Source of the DNA: Paenibacillus hamazuiensis | GTDB taxonomy: Bacteria; Bacillota; Bacilli; Paenibacillales; NBRC-103111 | DNA: 64,000 nucleotides | Assembly: GCF_023276405.1 (NCBI RefSeq) | Contig: NZ_JALRMO010000001.1 | Location: 1,736,001-1,800,000, forward strand | Reading direction: 5' to 3' | In this document: positions 52,703 through 62,267 of the stretch, piece after piece | Layout: every line of letters starts with the position of its first letter | How positions within the stretch are numbered: the stretch's first letter is position 1 | Notes under the pieces: model-generated | Seen by the model: only the letters and a program-made list of their open reading frames with translations | What the model was told of the DNA's origin: nothing | The model's database searches: none | Made by a program: the position numbers and the translations under genes

Positions 52703-54187
52703 ATGAGCAAATATGTAATCGCTTTAGATCAGGGCACGACGAGCTGCCGTGCGATTGTGTTCAATAAGCAGGGGCAGATTGTAAGCATGGCGCAGCAGGA
52801 GTTTACGCAAATTTTCCCGCAGTCCGGTTGGGTCGAACACGACGCGGGGGAGATTTGTCGCGTTCAACTCGAGGTTTTGCGGCGAGCGGTTAAGGACATC
52901 TCCGCCGCAGACATAGCTGCCATCGGCATTACCAACCAGCGCGAAACGACGGTCGTTTGGGACCGGGCCACCGGCAAACCGCTTTATAATGCGATCGTTT
53001 GGCAGTGCCGCCGTTCGAGCGGCATATGCCGGACGCTGAAGGAGAACGGCTTCGAGCCGACGATCCGCCGCAAAACCGGGCTCGTGCTGGACCCGTATTT
53101 TTCAGGGACGAAGCTGAAATGGCTGCTGGACGAGCATCCGGAAATCCGGGCGAAAGCCGATGCGGGCGAAGCGCTGTTCGGCACGATCGACAGCTGGCTC
53201 ATCTGGAATTTGACCGAAGGGGCCGTCCATATGACGGATTTTTCCAACGCGTCGCGGACGATGCTGTTTAATATTCATACGCTCGATTGGGATGACGAGA
53301 TTTTGGCCGAATTCGGCATTCCGCGTTCGATGCTGCCTGTAGTTAAGCCGTGCAGCGAAGTATACGGATACACGAAGGTACTCGGAGGTGAGAGCGCGGG
53401 CATCCCGATCTCCGGAGCGGCCGGCGACCAGCAGGCTGCGCTGTTCGGGCAAGGATGTTTTGCCGAAGGTATGGCGAAAAACACGTACGGCACCGGCTGC
53501 TTCATCCTGAAAAATACCGGAGAGAAGCCGGTCGCATCGCAAAAAGGGCTGCTCACGACGATCGCCTGGGGACTCGGCGGCAAGGTAACCTATGCGCTGG
53601 AAGGAAGCGTATTCATCGGCGGCGCGGTCGTCCAGTGGCTGCGCGACGGGCTCGGCATCGTCGATAACGCGGCGGAAACGGAAGCGATCGCCCGGTCGGT
53701 CGAGGATACGGGTGGCGTCTACTTCGTGCCGGCGTTCACCGGGCTCGGCACGCCCTATTGGGACCCGCACGCCCGCGGCATCATGACGGGTCTGACCCGT
53801 GCCACTGGCAGGGCGCATATCGTGCGCGCCGCCCTGGAGGCGATCGCGTATCAGAGCCGCGACGTGCTGCAGGTGATGGAAGAGGAGTCGGGCATCCGTC
53901 TGCCCGAGCTGAGAGTCGACGGCGGCGCTGTAAAAAACGGCTTCCTCATGCAGTTTCAGGCGGACCTGCTCGGCGTCAGCGTAACCCGCCCCAAAGTCAA
54001 CGAGACGACGGCGCTCGGAGCGGCGTATCTGGCCGGACTTGCTGTCGGTTTTTGGAGCGGGTTGGATGAAATTCAAACACTGTGGGAGCTGGACCGAACA
54101 TTTGCGCCGGAGAAAGACGACGAATTCCGCGAGCGGACATACAGCGGCTGGCAGAAGGCGGTTCAATTGCAACTCGGGGTAAGTTGA
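52703..54187 (+). CDS. glpK: Glycerol kinase
   Basis: 494 residues from the ATG at 52703, which has TTGGAGG 8 bp upstream. It has the FGGY-kinase fold: [54 protein letters not shown] (glycerol pocket) and the second FGGY domain with [16 protein letters not shown] and [20 protein letters not shown]. It converts glycerol to glycerol-3-phosphate with ATP. No glpF or glpD is adjacent. Confidence 0.93.
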   Translation: MSKYVIALDQGTTSCRAIVFNKQGQIVSMAQQEFTQIFPQSGWVEHDAGEICRVQLEVLRRAVKDISAADIAAIGITNQRETTVVWDRATGKPLYNAIVWQCRRSSGICRTLKENGFEPTIRRKTGLVLDPYFSGTKLKWLLDEHPEIRAKADAGEALFGTIDSWLIWNLTEGAVHMTDFSNASRTMLFNIHTLDWDDEILAEFGIPRSMLPVVKPCSEVYGYTKVLGGESAGIPISGAAGDQQAALFGQGCFAEGMAKNTYGTGCFILKNTGEKPVASQKGLLTTIAWGLGGKVTYALEGSVFIGGAVVQWLRDGLGIVDNAAETEAIARSVEDTGGVYFVPAFTGLGTPYWDPHARGIMTGLTRATGRAHIVRAALEAIAYQSRDVLQVMEEESGIRLPELRVDGGAVKNGFLMQFQADLLGVSVTRPKVNETTALGAAYLAGLAVGFWSGLDEIQTLWELDRTFAPEKDDEFRERTYSGWQKAVQLQLGVS

Positions 54188-54232
54188 GCTTGAAAAATAA
54201 GACAGCGTTTTAATGCTGCCGACTTGTTGAAC

Positions 54233-54265
54233 GTGCCGGCAAGCTTCGGGTGAAGCTTCCGGCAC
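54233..54265 (+). terminator. Hairpin after glpK
   Basis: GTGCCGG (54233-54239) and CCGGCAC (54259-54265) enclose AAGCTT-CGGGTG-AAGCTT. There is no clear T run, so terminator function is uncertain. Confidence 0.4.
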
Positions 54266-54344
54266 GGTGTATATTCCGCCAATATGGCGTGCCTTCTTGA
54301 TTATAATCAAAGTGTACGAACCGGATAGCGGAGGAGAGTGTCCG

Positions 54345-54770
54345 ATGAATGTATGGAGTGGAGCCGCGGCTGTTTGCATGAACGGCCGGGGCGAAATGTT
54401 GATGGTGCTGCAGGGCAAGCCGGACGAGGAGAAGCGATGGTCCGTACCGTCCGGCGGGATGGAGCCGGGGGAAACTTTCGAAGCATGCTGCGAGCGGGAA
54501 GTGTGGGAGGAGACCGGATACCGGGTGAAGGTTGTGCGGTTTTTGCATGAAAAAAGCGGCGCCGGATCGGAGGGCCGCTTCATATTCCGGTATTTCGAGG
54601 TGAAATGTATCGGGGGAGAGGCGGCGATTCAAGACCCGGACCGACTCATTCACGATATCCGCTGGCAGTCCGCAGAACGCATCGCCTCGCTGGATTTATG
54701 CTTTCCGGAGGACAGGGACTTTCTGCTGACTTATATATCCGACCGGTCCGCCGATCCCCAAACGAACTAA
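54345..54770 (+). CDS. Nudix hydrolase
   Basis: 141 residues; GGAGGAG before the ATG at 54345. The Nudix box is complete at 37-59, G37 through Y59 with E43, R51, E52, E55, E56 and G58. It hydrolyses a nucleoside diphosphate linked to another group. The C-terminal end overlaps the xylR-type gene (minus strand) by 4 bp at the stop. Confidence 0.9.
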   Translation: MNVWSGAAAVCMNGRGEMLMVLQGKPDEEKRWSVPSGGMEPGETFEACCEREVWEETGYRVKVVRFLHEKSGAGSEGRFIFRYFEVKCIGGEAAIQDPDRLIHDIRWQSAERIASLDLCFPEDRDFLLTYISDRSADPQTN

Positions 54771-55930
54771 GCTTTGATGGAGGCGAGAAAGGTGGAGATG
54801 GCGAACGAGGAAGCCCCCAGCACTGCGGAGCGCGCACCGAGCGAAGAGAACCGCACCTGCAGCTCCTTGCGCGGAAACGGCAGCAGCCGCTGCTCCAAAG
54901 CCTCGTGCATCGGTTTCTCCAGCCATGGAGCGGCTTCCGTCAGCCGTCCTCCGATGATGATCAGCTCCGGGTTAAAGCTGTTGGCGATGCCCACGAGACC
55001 GACGCCGAGATAATGTCCGAGCCGCGAGAAGAGCTGCACGGCATCGGTGTTTCCTTCGCGCGCGCGGGAGATGAGCGTCTCGACATCGATGCCGTCTTCG
55101 CCGAGCAGCTTTTTCGCCTGCTGCAGCAGTGCATGCTCGGACGCATACAGCTCCCAGCAGCCGATGTTGCCGCAGCGGCATTTCGGCCCGCTGAGCTCGA
55201 TCGTGACGTGCCCGATCTCCCCGGAAAAGCCGGTCGCCCCGCGGTACAGCTCGCCTTTTATGATGATGCCGGTGCCGATCCCGCTGCCGAGGCTGACATA
55301 GATGAGGTGGGAGGCGGAAGTGCCTGCGCCGAACTGCTTTTCCGCAACGGCTCCGGCATTCGCTTCATTGTCGATGGCGACCGGGATGCCGAGCTCCTGC
55401 TCGACCAGCTGCTTCAGCGGCACATTTTCCCAGCCGAGGTTCGGCGCGAACAGCACGGTCCCCTGGTCGTCGCTGATGCCCGGGATGCCGATGCCGATGC
55501 CGACGATGCCGTATGGGCTGACGGGAGCACGTGAAATGAGTTCACGGACGCATCGGACAAGATCGCCGATGACCGATTGCACCGAAATGTTGCGATGGGC
55601 GATTCGCAGCTCCTGTACGACGGAGCCCTCCAAATCCGTCAGCGCCGCAGCGATGTAATCGACGCCCAAATCGACGCCGATCGCGTAGCCGGCCTGCTTG
55701 TTGAACAGCAGCATCACCGGCTTGCGCCCGCCGCTCGATGCGCCGGTGCCGATTTCAAACACCATGTGGCTGTCGATCCATTCGCTTACGAGCGAGGATA
55801 CGGTCGCCTTGGTCAGTCCCGTCAGAGCGGCGATTTCGGCGCGCGACACCGGCGAATGCTTGCGGATATGCTCCAGAACGATCGCTTTATTCATTTGTTT
55901 GACGAGGTTCAAATCTCCCGTTTGCTTCAT
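54767..55930 (-). CDS. xylR: ROK-family repressor, XylR type
   Basis: 387 residues from the ATG at 55930 (TGGAGA upstream); an in-frame GTG 13 codons earlier lacks a site. The N-terminal winged helix is AIVLEHIRKHSPVSRAEIAALTGLTKATVSSLVSEWI. The ROK kinase-like domain has AIGVDLGVDYIAA, GIGIGIPGISDDQGTV, SHLIYVSLGSGIGTGIIIKG and a zinc motif CRCGNIGCWELY. In bacilli XylR is released by xylose and represses xylA. It is divergent from xylA with an operator in the shared gap, so the name is well supported. Confidence 0.9.
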   Translation of the reverse strand: MKQTGDLNLVKQMNKAIVLEHIRKHSPVSRAEIAALTGLTKATVSSLVSEWIDSHMVFEIGTGASSGGRKPVMLLFNKQAGYAIGVDLGVDYIAAALTDLEGSVVQELRIAHRNISVQSVIGDLVRCVRELISRAPVSPYGIVGIGIGIPGISDDQGTVLFAPNLGWENVPLKQLVEQELGIPVAIDNEANAGAVAEKQFGAGTSASHLIYVSLGSGIGTGIIIKGELYRGATGFSGEIGHVTIELSGPKCRCGNIGCWELYASEHALLQQAKKLLGEDGIDVETLISRAREGNTDAVQLFSRLGHYLGVGLVGIANSFNPELIIIGGRLTEAAPWLEKPMHEALEQRLLPFPRKELQVRFSSLGARSAVLGASSFAISTFLASIKA

Positions 55931-55995
55931 GTTTGTGTCTCCAGCGGATGTTTTACTAGATTGTATCACGAAAACATATTTTTTTGCACACTAAG

Positions 55996-56016
55996 TTAGT
56001 TTAATCAATTTACAAA
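55996..56016. promoter_or_regulatory. Candidate xyl operator
   Basis: Imperfect dyad TTAGTTTAAT-C-AATTTACAAA, similar to bacillus xyl operators (TTAGTTT.. and ..ACAAACTAA type arms). It overlaps the -35 of the xylA promoter and lies between divergent xylR and xylA. Confidence 0.6.
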
Positions 56017-56037
56017 GTTTGCGGACAGTGATATGAT
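56009..56037 (+). promoter_or_regulatory. xylA promoter
   Basis: -35 TTTACA (56009-56014), 17-bp spacer, -10 TATGAT (56032-56037). The expected start is near 56044, about 50 bp ahead of the xylA start codon. Confidence 0.7.
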
Positions 56038-56051
56038 AAAAGGGAATGATA

Positions 56052-56065
56052 CGAAAACGCTTTTA
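56052..56065 (+). promoter_or_regulatory. Candidate cre site (CcpA) in the xylA leader
   Basis: CGAAAACGCTTTTA matches the core of the catabolite-responsive element (TGAAAACGCTTTCA type) with two differences. Its place just downstream of the promoter is typical for CcpA roadblock control of xylA. Confidence 0.6.
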
Positions 56066-56092
56066 TTTTATTCCTATGATGGAGGGACGATC

Positions 56093-57409
56093 ATGACGTA
56101 TTTTCCGAACGTGCCGCAAGTGAAATTCGAAGGCCGGCAATCGACGAACCCGCTCGCATTTAAATTTTATAACCCGGATGAAGTGGTTTTAGGCAAAACG
56201 ATGAGGGAACATCTGCGCTTCGCTGTCGCCTACTGGCACGCTTTCACCGGCTCAGGCGCCGACCCGTTCGGCAGCGGCACGGCGATCCGCGGATGGGACC
56301 GCTACAGCGGCATGGATTTGGCCAAAGCCCGCGTCGAAGCGTGCTTCGAGCTGCTGCAAATTCTTGACGTCGACTATTTCTGCTTCCACGACCGCGACAT
56401 TGCCCCTGAAGGCGACACCCTGCAGGAAACGAACCGCAATCTGGATGAAATTGTCGCTTTGATTAAGGAAAACATGAAATCTTCCGGCAAAAAGCTGCTG
56501 TGGAATACGGCGAATATGTTCTCGCATCCGCGTTTCACGCACGGCGCCGCCACGACATCGAACGCCGATGTGTTCGCCTACGCGGCGGCGCAGGTGAAAA
56601 AAGCGCTCGAGCACGGCAAAGAGCTCGGCGGAGAAAACTACGTGTTCTGGGGCGGCCGTGAAGGCTACGAGACGCTGCTGAATACGGATATGAAGCTGGA
56701 GCTTGACAACCTGGCCCGCTTCCTGCACATGGCCGTCGATTATGCGAAGGAAATCGGCTTCGACGCCCAGTTCCTGATCGAGCCGAAGCCGAAAGAACCT
56801 TCGAAGCACCAATACGACTTCGACGCGGCCACGACGCTGTCGTTCCTGCGCCAGTACGATCTGCTGCCGCATTTCAAGCTGAACATCGAAGCGAATCATG
56901 CGACGCTTGCCGGCCATACGTTCGAGCACGAGCTGCATGTTTCGCGCATCAATGGCGCGCTCGGCTCGATCGATGCGAACCAGGGCGACATGCTGCTCGG
57001 TTGGGATACCGACGAATTCCCGACCGATCTTTACTCGACGACGCTGGCGATGCATGAGATTTTGCTGAACGAAGGCGGCATCGGCCGGGGCGGCGTCAAC
57101 TTCGACGCGAAGGTGCGCCGCGGCTCGTTCGAGCCGATCGACCTCGTTTACGCGCACATCGCCGGTATGGACGCGTTCGCCCGCGGCCTGCAGGTGGCGG
57201 CGAAGCTGATCGAAGACCGCGTTTTCGCCAAAGTGTTGGACGAAAGATACGCTTCGTTCAAATCCGGCATCGGCGCCGATATCGTCGCAGGCAAAGCGAA
57301 TTTCCGTACGCTGGAAGCATACGCGCTGCAAAATAAAGAAATCCAAAACGCCTCCGGCCGTCTGGAGCTGATCAAAAGTACGATCAATCAATATTTGATC
57401 AACGTGTAA
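56093..57409 (+). CDS. xylA: Xylose isomerase
   Basis: 438 residues from the ATG at 56093, with GGAGGG 6 bp upstream; a longer frame from 56033 has no ribosome site. TIM-barrel enzyme with [17 protein letters not shown] (catalytic His/Asp), [17 protein letters not shown] (metal-binding Glu), [18 protein letters not shown] and [20 protein letters not shown]. It isomerises D-xylose to D-xylulose with two divalent ions. It is divergent from xylR; xylB is not in the window. Confidence 0.95.
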   Translation: MTYFPNVPQVKFEGRQSTNPLAFKFYNPDEVVLGKTMREHLRFAVAYWHAFTGSGADPFGSGTAIRGWDRYSGMDLAKARVEACFELLQILDVDYFCFHDRDIAPEGDTLQETNRNLDEIVALIKENMKSSGKKLLWNTANMFSHPRFTHGAATTSNADVFAYAAAQVKKALEHGKELGGENYVFWGGREGYETLLNTDMKLELDNLARFLHMAVDYAKEIGFDAQFLIEPKPKEPSKHQYDFDAATTLSFLRQYDLLPHFKLNIEANHATLAGHTFEHELHVSRINGALGSIDANQGDMLLGWDTDEFPTDLYSTTLAMHEILLNEGGIGRGGVNFDAKVRRGSFEPIDLVYAHIAGMDAFARGLQVAAKLIEDRVFAKVLDERYASFKSGIGADIVAGKANFRTLEAYALQNKEIQNASGRLELIKSTINQYLINV

Positions 57410-57436
57410 GATCGGTAACATACAGGCAAGCAAAAC

Positions 57437-57478
57437 CGCCTTTCCGCCCAACTGCGGAAGGGCGATTGTTTTTTTTCA
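57437..57478 (+). terminator. Rho-independent terminator after xylA
   Basis: CGCC-TTTCCGC pairs with GCGGAAG-GGCG (57437-57464), followed by ATTG and T8. Confidence 0.85.
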
Positions 57479-57541
57479 GAAGATCTCTTGCCATCGTGGT
57501 ATCATTTGTGTAATAAAAGTAGTGTGGAGCGATATACCGGT

Positions 57542-58117
57542 TTAGCCGAGCTCGGCACCGAGACGCCGCACCTTTTGCAGCCAGCTTGCGCGCTGACTTT
57601 CCGACGATGAGTTGATCGGGCTGATCTCGGTAATGCGCACAGGCTTGATCCCGCAAAAATGCAAAATGTTGTTTTTCATCACACGGTGGCCTGCGTGTCT
57701 GTAGATCAGCCGGTTATACCAGGACGGCGTATCCATCGTGACGATCAAACGGGCTGACTTGCCTTTTAAAAGCCGGTCCCACAAGGGCGAATCTTCCCGA
57801 TACTTATACGCGAAGCCCGGCAAAAACACCCGGTCGAAAAATCCTTTCAAAACGGCGGGCATCGTTCCCCACCAGGTAGGGTAGACAAAAACCAGATGAT
57901 CCGCCCAGAGAATCGACTCCTGCGCCTTCTGGAGCTCCTCCTCGAGCTCCGTTCTTTTCCGGTATCCGTATTTTAGATTCGGATCGAATGCGATTTGGCT
58001 GAGGTCGATGGCGCGTACGCGATCCGTCCGGCTTGACGCCCCTTCGATGTAGGCGCGAGCTAGGGCGGAGCAGTAGCTCTCCGGGTCGGGGTGTCCGATG
58101 ATAACGAGTATTTTCAT
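57542..58117 (-). CDS. NAD(P)H oxidoreductase, flavodoxin-like (NQO1/MdaB family)
   Basis: 191 residues; GAGGAGGATTC upstream. The flavodoxin-like fold has a FMN/FAD pattern: ILVIIGHPDPESYCSALA, HLVFVYPTWWGTMPAVLKGFFDRVFLPGFAYKY and KSARLIVTMDTPSWY. It reduces quinones or azo/nitro compounds. It is divergent from the AraC-type gene at 58245, which is probably its regulator. Confidence 0.88.
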   Translation of the reverse strand: MKILVIIGHPDPESYCSALARAYIEGASSRTDRVRAIDLSQIAFDPNLKYGYRKRTELEEELQKAQESILWADHLVFVYPTWWGTMPAVLKGFFDRVFLPGFAYKYREDSPLWDRLLKGKSARLIVTMDTPSWYNRLIYRHAGHRVMKNNILHFCGIKPVRITEISPINSSSESQRASWLQKVRRLGAELG

Positions 58118-58244
58118 GATGAATCCTCCTCGTGGATGGTTATTGTAGGTTCGGTTGCTAAACTCAGATTACATGTTTCGGCATCATGCATAAATGATCC
58201 AACGTGTAAAAAACTTATGATTTTGCGCAAGGGGGAGCGGAAGA

Positions 58245-59273
58245 TTGAAAAGCAGCAAGGGGTACGCCATTTCCCTGGTTTATCCGATCATGAGGTCCAT
58301 CACGGGCAAAGGGCTTGATTTTCGGCGGTTTTGTGAACGGATTTCCTTCGATATGCGGCAGTTGCAGGATGTGGAAGCGCGGATTGACGAGGAAGAGCTG
58401 GAGCGATTGATGTACGAAGCGGCGAAGTTTACGCAGGACGACTACTTCGGCCTGCAGCAGGGCAAAGCGACGGACGTTGCGGATATGGGGATTCTCGGTT
58501 ACGTCATGATGCATTCGGAGAAAGTGATTGACGCGCTTGCCGCATACCGGAGATACCACGTCATTCTTTGCAGCGGGTATCATCTGGAGTGGGAGGAACG
58601 GGGGGAGGACGTCTGGCTGCGGTTTTTCAAGCCGGGCCTTGCCCGGGCATCGCGCCACTGCATGGAGGATATGATCAGCTCGCTGTATCATCTCACAGTC
58701 CGCATAAGCAATCGGGCGATAGCGGTAAAAGAACTCAGGTTCGCGCACGAGGCCCCTGCGGATATCGGTCCGTACGTTGCGACATTTGGCGTGGAGCCGG
58801 CATTTGGCACAAACGACAATATGCTCCGCGTGAGCAAGGAAGTGCTGCACTACCCAATCTTGTACTCGGATGCCCGATTGCGAAGAGCGTTTGAGCCGAT
58901 CGCCGAGGACATCATGCGAAAGCTGGTTCAAGGCAAAGAATTTTCCGACCGGGTATTTCAATGGATGATGAAGTGCATGCCTGCCCGTTTCCCTACTTTG
59001 CAGCAGACGGCGGACGCGTTCAAGATGAGCTCGAGAACGCTGCAGGCCAAACTGAAAGAAGAGGACGTCTCCTACAACGATTTGGCGCAGCGCGTACGCA
59101 AGGAATTTGCAGTGAGCTACCTCGCGAAATGGGAGCATTCCGTAGCCGAAATCGCCTATTTGCTGCATTATTCGGAACCAAGCGCGTTCCAGAACGCTTT
59201 CAAGAAATGGACCGGATTCACGCCGGGAGAATACCGGACCAACGCCAAGCGAAACACGGCAGCCTCAGAGTAA
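58245..59273 (+). CDS. AraC family regulator with arabinose-binding-like N-terminal domain
   Basis: 342 residues; TTG start with GGGGGAGC 6 bp upstream. The N-terminal ~190 residues match the OruR/VirS-type AraC_N domain (VIDALAAYRRYHVILCSGYHLEW). The C-terminal 100 residues hold the AraC DNA-binding domain (LQQTADAFKMSSRTLQAKLKEEDVSYNDL, VAEIAYLLHYSEPSAFQNAFKKWTGFTPGEY). It is divergent from the flavoprotein gene, which suggests control of a stress- or substrate-inducible reductase. Confidence 0.85.
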   Translation: MKSSKGYAISLVYPIMRSITGKGLDFRRFCERISFDMRQLQDVEARIDEEELERLMYEAAKFTQDDYFGLQQGKATDVADMGILGYVMMHSEKVIDALAAYRRYHVILCSGYHLEWEERGEDVWLRFFKPGLARASRHCMEDMISSLYHLTVRISNRAIAVKELRFAHEAPADIGPYVATFGVEPAFGTNDNMLRVSKEVLHYPILYSDARLRRAFEPIAEDIMRKLVQGKEFSDRVFQWMMKCMPARFPTLQQTADAFKMSSRTLQAKLKEEDVSYNDLAQRVRKEFAVSYLAKWEHSVAEIAYLLHYSEPSAFQNAFKKWTGFTPGEYRTNAKRNTAASE

Positions 59274-59370
59274 GGAGCAAAATTTTAATGACGACTCGAG
59301 GGATAATTCATGGCGCTGCGTGACAAAAAAGCTGAACGCAGGCGCATTCAAACGGCTGCCGAAAATACAT

Positions 59371-59408
59371 AAACCGACTTTCCCGCTTATGAGGAAGGCC
59401 GGTTTTTT
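59371..59408 (+). terminator. Rho-independent terminator after the AraC gene
   Basis: AACCG-CTTTCC pairs with GGAAG-CCGGTT around CGCTTATGA, then T4 onward (59401-59408). Confidence 0.8.
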
Positions 59409-59513
59409 CATTTGGAAAAAACTTGATCAATTCGCGATTTCATCATATGATAATTAAGTAAATATAATCATTTATCGATTTGTAATTATATTAATCCAAA
59501 GGAGGCAATTCAT

Positions 59514-61004
59514 GTGATGAACCAAATTTTAATCAATGCCGACGTAACGAAGGGAAACATCAGCAAATTCATTTACGGGCATTTCGCCGAGCATCTGGGC
59601 CGCTGCATTTATGAAGGGATGTGGGTCCGGGAAGATTCGCCGATTCCCAACACCGAAGGTATTCGCAATGACGTTCTGGAAGCGCTTAAGAAGCTGAACA
59701 TTCCGGTGCTTCGTTGGCCCGGCGGCTGCTTTGCCGACGAATACCACTGGAAGGACGGCATCGGGCCGAAAGAGCAGCGCAAGCGGATGGTCAACACGCA
59801 TTGGGGCGGCGTCGTGGAGAACAATCATTTCGGCACGCACGAATTTTTGCGTCTGTGCGAGCTGCTTGGCTGCGAGCCTTACATTTCCGGCAATGTCGGC
59901 AGCGGCACGGTTCAGGAAATGTCGGAATGGGTGGAATACATTACGTTTTCCGGCGAATCGCCGATGGCTGATTTAAGGCGCAGGAACGGACGGGAGGAGC
60001 CGTGGAAGCTGAAGTATTTCGGAGTCGGGAACGAAAACTGGGGCTGCGGCGGCAACATGCGGCCGGAATATTATGCGGACGAGTACCGGAGATACCAAAC
60101 GTATGTGCGCAGCTACGGCGACAACAAGATTTACAAAATCGCCTGCGGGCCGAATACGTCCGACTACAACTGGATGGAGGTGCTGATGCGCGAAGCCGGA
60201 CGCCATATGCACGGAATCAGCCTGCATTATTACACGGTGCCCGGCGAGTGGAAGCAGAAAGGCTCCGCCACCGAATTCGGCGAAAACGAATGGTTTGCCA
60301 CGCTTAAGAAAACGCTGTTTATGGATGAGCTGATCACGAAACATAAGGCGATAATGGACCAATACGACCCGCAAAAACGGGTGGGGCTGATCGTCGACGA
60401 ATGGGGAAGCTGGTACGATGTCGAGCCGGGTACGAACCCCGGGTTTTTATACCAGCAAAATACGATCCGCGATGCGCTTGTCGCCGGGCTCAATCTGCAC
60501 ATTTTCCATAACCATTGCGACCGCGTACATATGGCGAATTTGGCGCAGACGGTCAACGTGCTGCAGGCCGTGGTGCTGACCGAGGGAAGCCGGATGCTGC
60601 TCACGCCGACGTATCATGTGATGGACATGTTTAAGGTGCATCAGGACGCGGAGCTGCTGGATATTCATACGGCAAGCGCAGCTGTGTACGAAATGGAAGG
60701 AGAACAGCTCTCCCAGGTATCGGTGTCGGCCTCGAAGGATGCGGAGGGTCATATTCATATCAGCTTGTGCAACCTGGATCATCATTCGAAGGCGCCTGTC
60801 CGCATCGAGCTTCGGGGTTCAGGCGGCGATTTTGTGCTGTCCGGAACGATCTTGACGGCCGGCGATATGCGCGAACATAACACGTTCGAGCAGCCGGAGC
60901 GTGTTAAACCGCAGCCGTTTGAAGATTTCGTGCGGAGGCAGGACGCCATCGAAGCGGTTTTGCCGCCGATGTCCGTGGCCGTGTTGAAGCTGGCTGCGCA
61001 ATAA
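59514..61004 (+). CDS. abfA: Alpha-L-arabinofuranosidase, GH51
   Basis: 496 residues; AAAGGAGG 8 bp before a GTG at 59514, which is directly followed by an ATG at 59517, so the true start is one of these. GH51 pattern with a full (beta/alpha)8 core and C-terminal beta domain. Counting from the ATG, E173 in [12 protein letters not shown] is the general acid/base and E295 in [12 protein letters not shown] the nucleophile. It removes arabinofuranosyl groups from arabinoxylan or arabinan oligosaccharides in the cytoplasm. It fits the pentose region with xylA nearby. The small DUF6171 gene starts 4 bp after its stop. Confidence 0.93.
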   Translation: MMNQILINADVTKGNISKFIYGHFAEHLGRCIYEGMWVREDSPIPNTEGIRNDVLEALKKLNIPVLRWPGGCFADEYHWKDGIGPKEQRKRMVNTHWGGVVENNHFGTHEFLRLCELLGCEPYISGNVGSGTVQEMSEWVEYITFSGESPMADLRRRNGREEPWKLKYFGVGNENWGCGGNMRPEYYADEYRRYQTYVRSYGDNKIYKIACGPNTSDYNWMEVLMREAGRHMHGISLHYYTVPGEWKQKGSATEFGENEWFATLKKTLFMDELITKHKAIMDQYDPQKRVGLIVDEWGSWYDVEPGTNPGFLYQQNTIRDALVAGLNLHIFHNHCDRVHMANLAQTVNVLQAVVLTEGSRMLLTPTYHVMDMFKVHQDAELLDIHTASAAVYEMEGEQLSQVSVSASKDAEGHIHISLCNLDHHSKAPVRIELRGSGGDFVLSGTILTAGDMREHNTFEQPERVKPQPFEDFVRRQDAIEAVLPPMSVAVLKLAAQ

Positions 61005-61007
61005 GGT

Positions 61008-61271
61008 ATGGAAACGGCGAAACTTTGCAGAAACTGCGAAGAAAACGGCGCTATCGTCGAGGAGAGGATCGGCAGAATGATCGCGGCGGCAAGGTTTGCC
61101 CCCGAGGATTGTGTTTCGGCGGAAGCTTACGAGCGGCGTCTTCAGGCATGCTTCTCGTGCGCGGGGTTGGCCGGAGGGCACACGTGCACGGTTTGCGGCT
61201 GCATCGTTCAGATCCGGGCGAAGCTGAAGGCGAAGACGTGCCCGAGGCCGGAAGGCAGCCTGTGGGATTAA
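61008..61271 (+). CDS. DUF6171 family small zinc-binding-like protein
   Basis: 87 residues, starts 4 bp after the arabinofuranosidase stop. Cysteine pairs CRNC at the N-terminus, then CFSC and CTVCGC near the middle and a last Cys suggest one or two zinc ribbons. It is a family found in firmicutes without known function. It overlaps the minus-strand AraC-type gene by 4 bp at the end. It probably depends on the arabinofuranosidase transcript. Confidence 0.75.
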   Translation: METAKLCRNCEENGAIVEERIGRMIAAARFAPEDCVSAEAYERRLQACFSCAGLAGGHTCTVCGCIVQIRAKLKAKTCPRPEGSLWD

Positions 61272-62104
61272 AGGTTCAGCTTGCGGTATTGCAGCGGCGC
61301 GATGCCGGTGATCGCCTTGAAGACACGCCCGAAATGCGTGCTGCTTTCATAGCCGACTTTTTCCGTGATCGCGGTGATGTTCAAGGATGTCGTCCTAAGC
61401 AGCTTTTGAGCCTCCTTGATCCGCACCTGATTGACGTACTCCACAAACGTAAAGCCGGTCACTTCCTTGTAAATGCGGCTCAAATAAAACGGGCTCATAT
61501 GAAAACGATCCGCCAGGTCCCTCAGGCTGAGCGGCTCCGCGTAATGCTCGTTGATGTACTTGACGATGTCCGACACTTTTTGGTGCAGCGTGTTTGGGAA
61601 TTCCGGCTGCTTCGCTGCGGCGCTCTTCGTACACCGGTGGATAAAAACGAGCAGCTCGGCCAGCTGCACTTTCAGGAGGCCATGCGATTCCGGGGCGGCC
61701 AGCTTGTTTTCGCGGAGCATTTTATCGAGCATATGGGATACCTGGGTTTGTTCCTTGCCGTCAAGACGCAGCAGCGGAAACGCTCCGAACATGCCCAGCG
61801 GATCGAAATCCATGTCCACGAGAATGCCGCCGACAAAAGTTTTTTTGAAATTGATCAGCACCCGTTCGTGGTTGGGCGAATAAGCTTCGGTCGTCCGATG
61901 AAGCACCAGCGGCTCGATCAGTACGAGGTCGCCTTGCCTAACGTGGTAAGTCCGATCTTTAATGAAATAAAACCGCTCGCCGGAGCTCATATAGTAAATT
62001 TCGTAGGAGTCGTGGGAATGATCCTTGCTCATGCTGAAGCTGGCGGTTCGTTTGACGTGTTCGATGAGAAACGGTTTTTGCTGGGGGATGACTTCGTGTT
62101 TCAA
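61268..62104 (-). CDS. AraC family regulator with cupin-type sensor
   Basis: 278 residues from a TTG with GAGGTG 5 bp upstream; an ATG eight codons earlier (62128) is an alternative. An N-terminal cupin-like domain has SKDHSHDSYEIYYMSSGERFYFIKDRTYHVRQGDLVLIEPLVLHR. The C-terminal AraC domain is RDLADRFHMSPFYLSRIYKEVTGFTFVEYVNQVRI then AITEKVGYESSTHFGRVFKAITG. It is divergent from the oxidoreductase gene at 62268 and probably controls it. Confidence 0.85.
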   Translation of the reverse strand: MKHEVIPQQKPFLIEHVKRTASFSMSKDHSHDSYEIYYMSSGERFYFIKDRTYHVRQGDLVLIEPLVLHRTTEAYSPNHERVLINFKKTFVGGILVDMDFDPLGMFGAFPLLRLDGKEQTQVSHMLDKMLRENKLAAPESHGLLKVQLAELLVFIHRCTKSAAAKQPEFPNTLHQKVSDIVKYINEHYAEPLSLRDLADRFHMSPFYLSRIYKEVTGFTFVEYVNQVRIKEAQKLLRTTSLNITAITEKVGYESSTHFGRVFKAITGIAPLQYRKLNL

Positions 62105-62267
62105 AACGGCACCTCGTTTTCGGGTCATTATGATGTCTATCATAACAAAAAATGTAGAAAAAATCTCGATGTAAGCAAATGATGTAATGTTTTCATGTAA
62201 TTTTTGCAATACAATAGGAGGCATGAAAGCTGTTCCAACAGACCAAATTATGCTGGAGGGAATATTC

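Noticed and set aside
59288-59372. Two tiny plus-strand frames of 11 and 20 codons after the AraC gene (the second, from 59310, encodes a basic peptide)
   Set aside because: Very short, ends next to the terminator, and only weak ribosome sites; no independent support.
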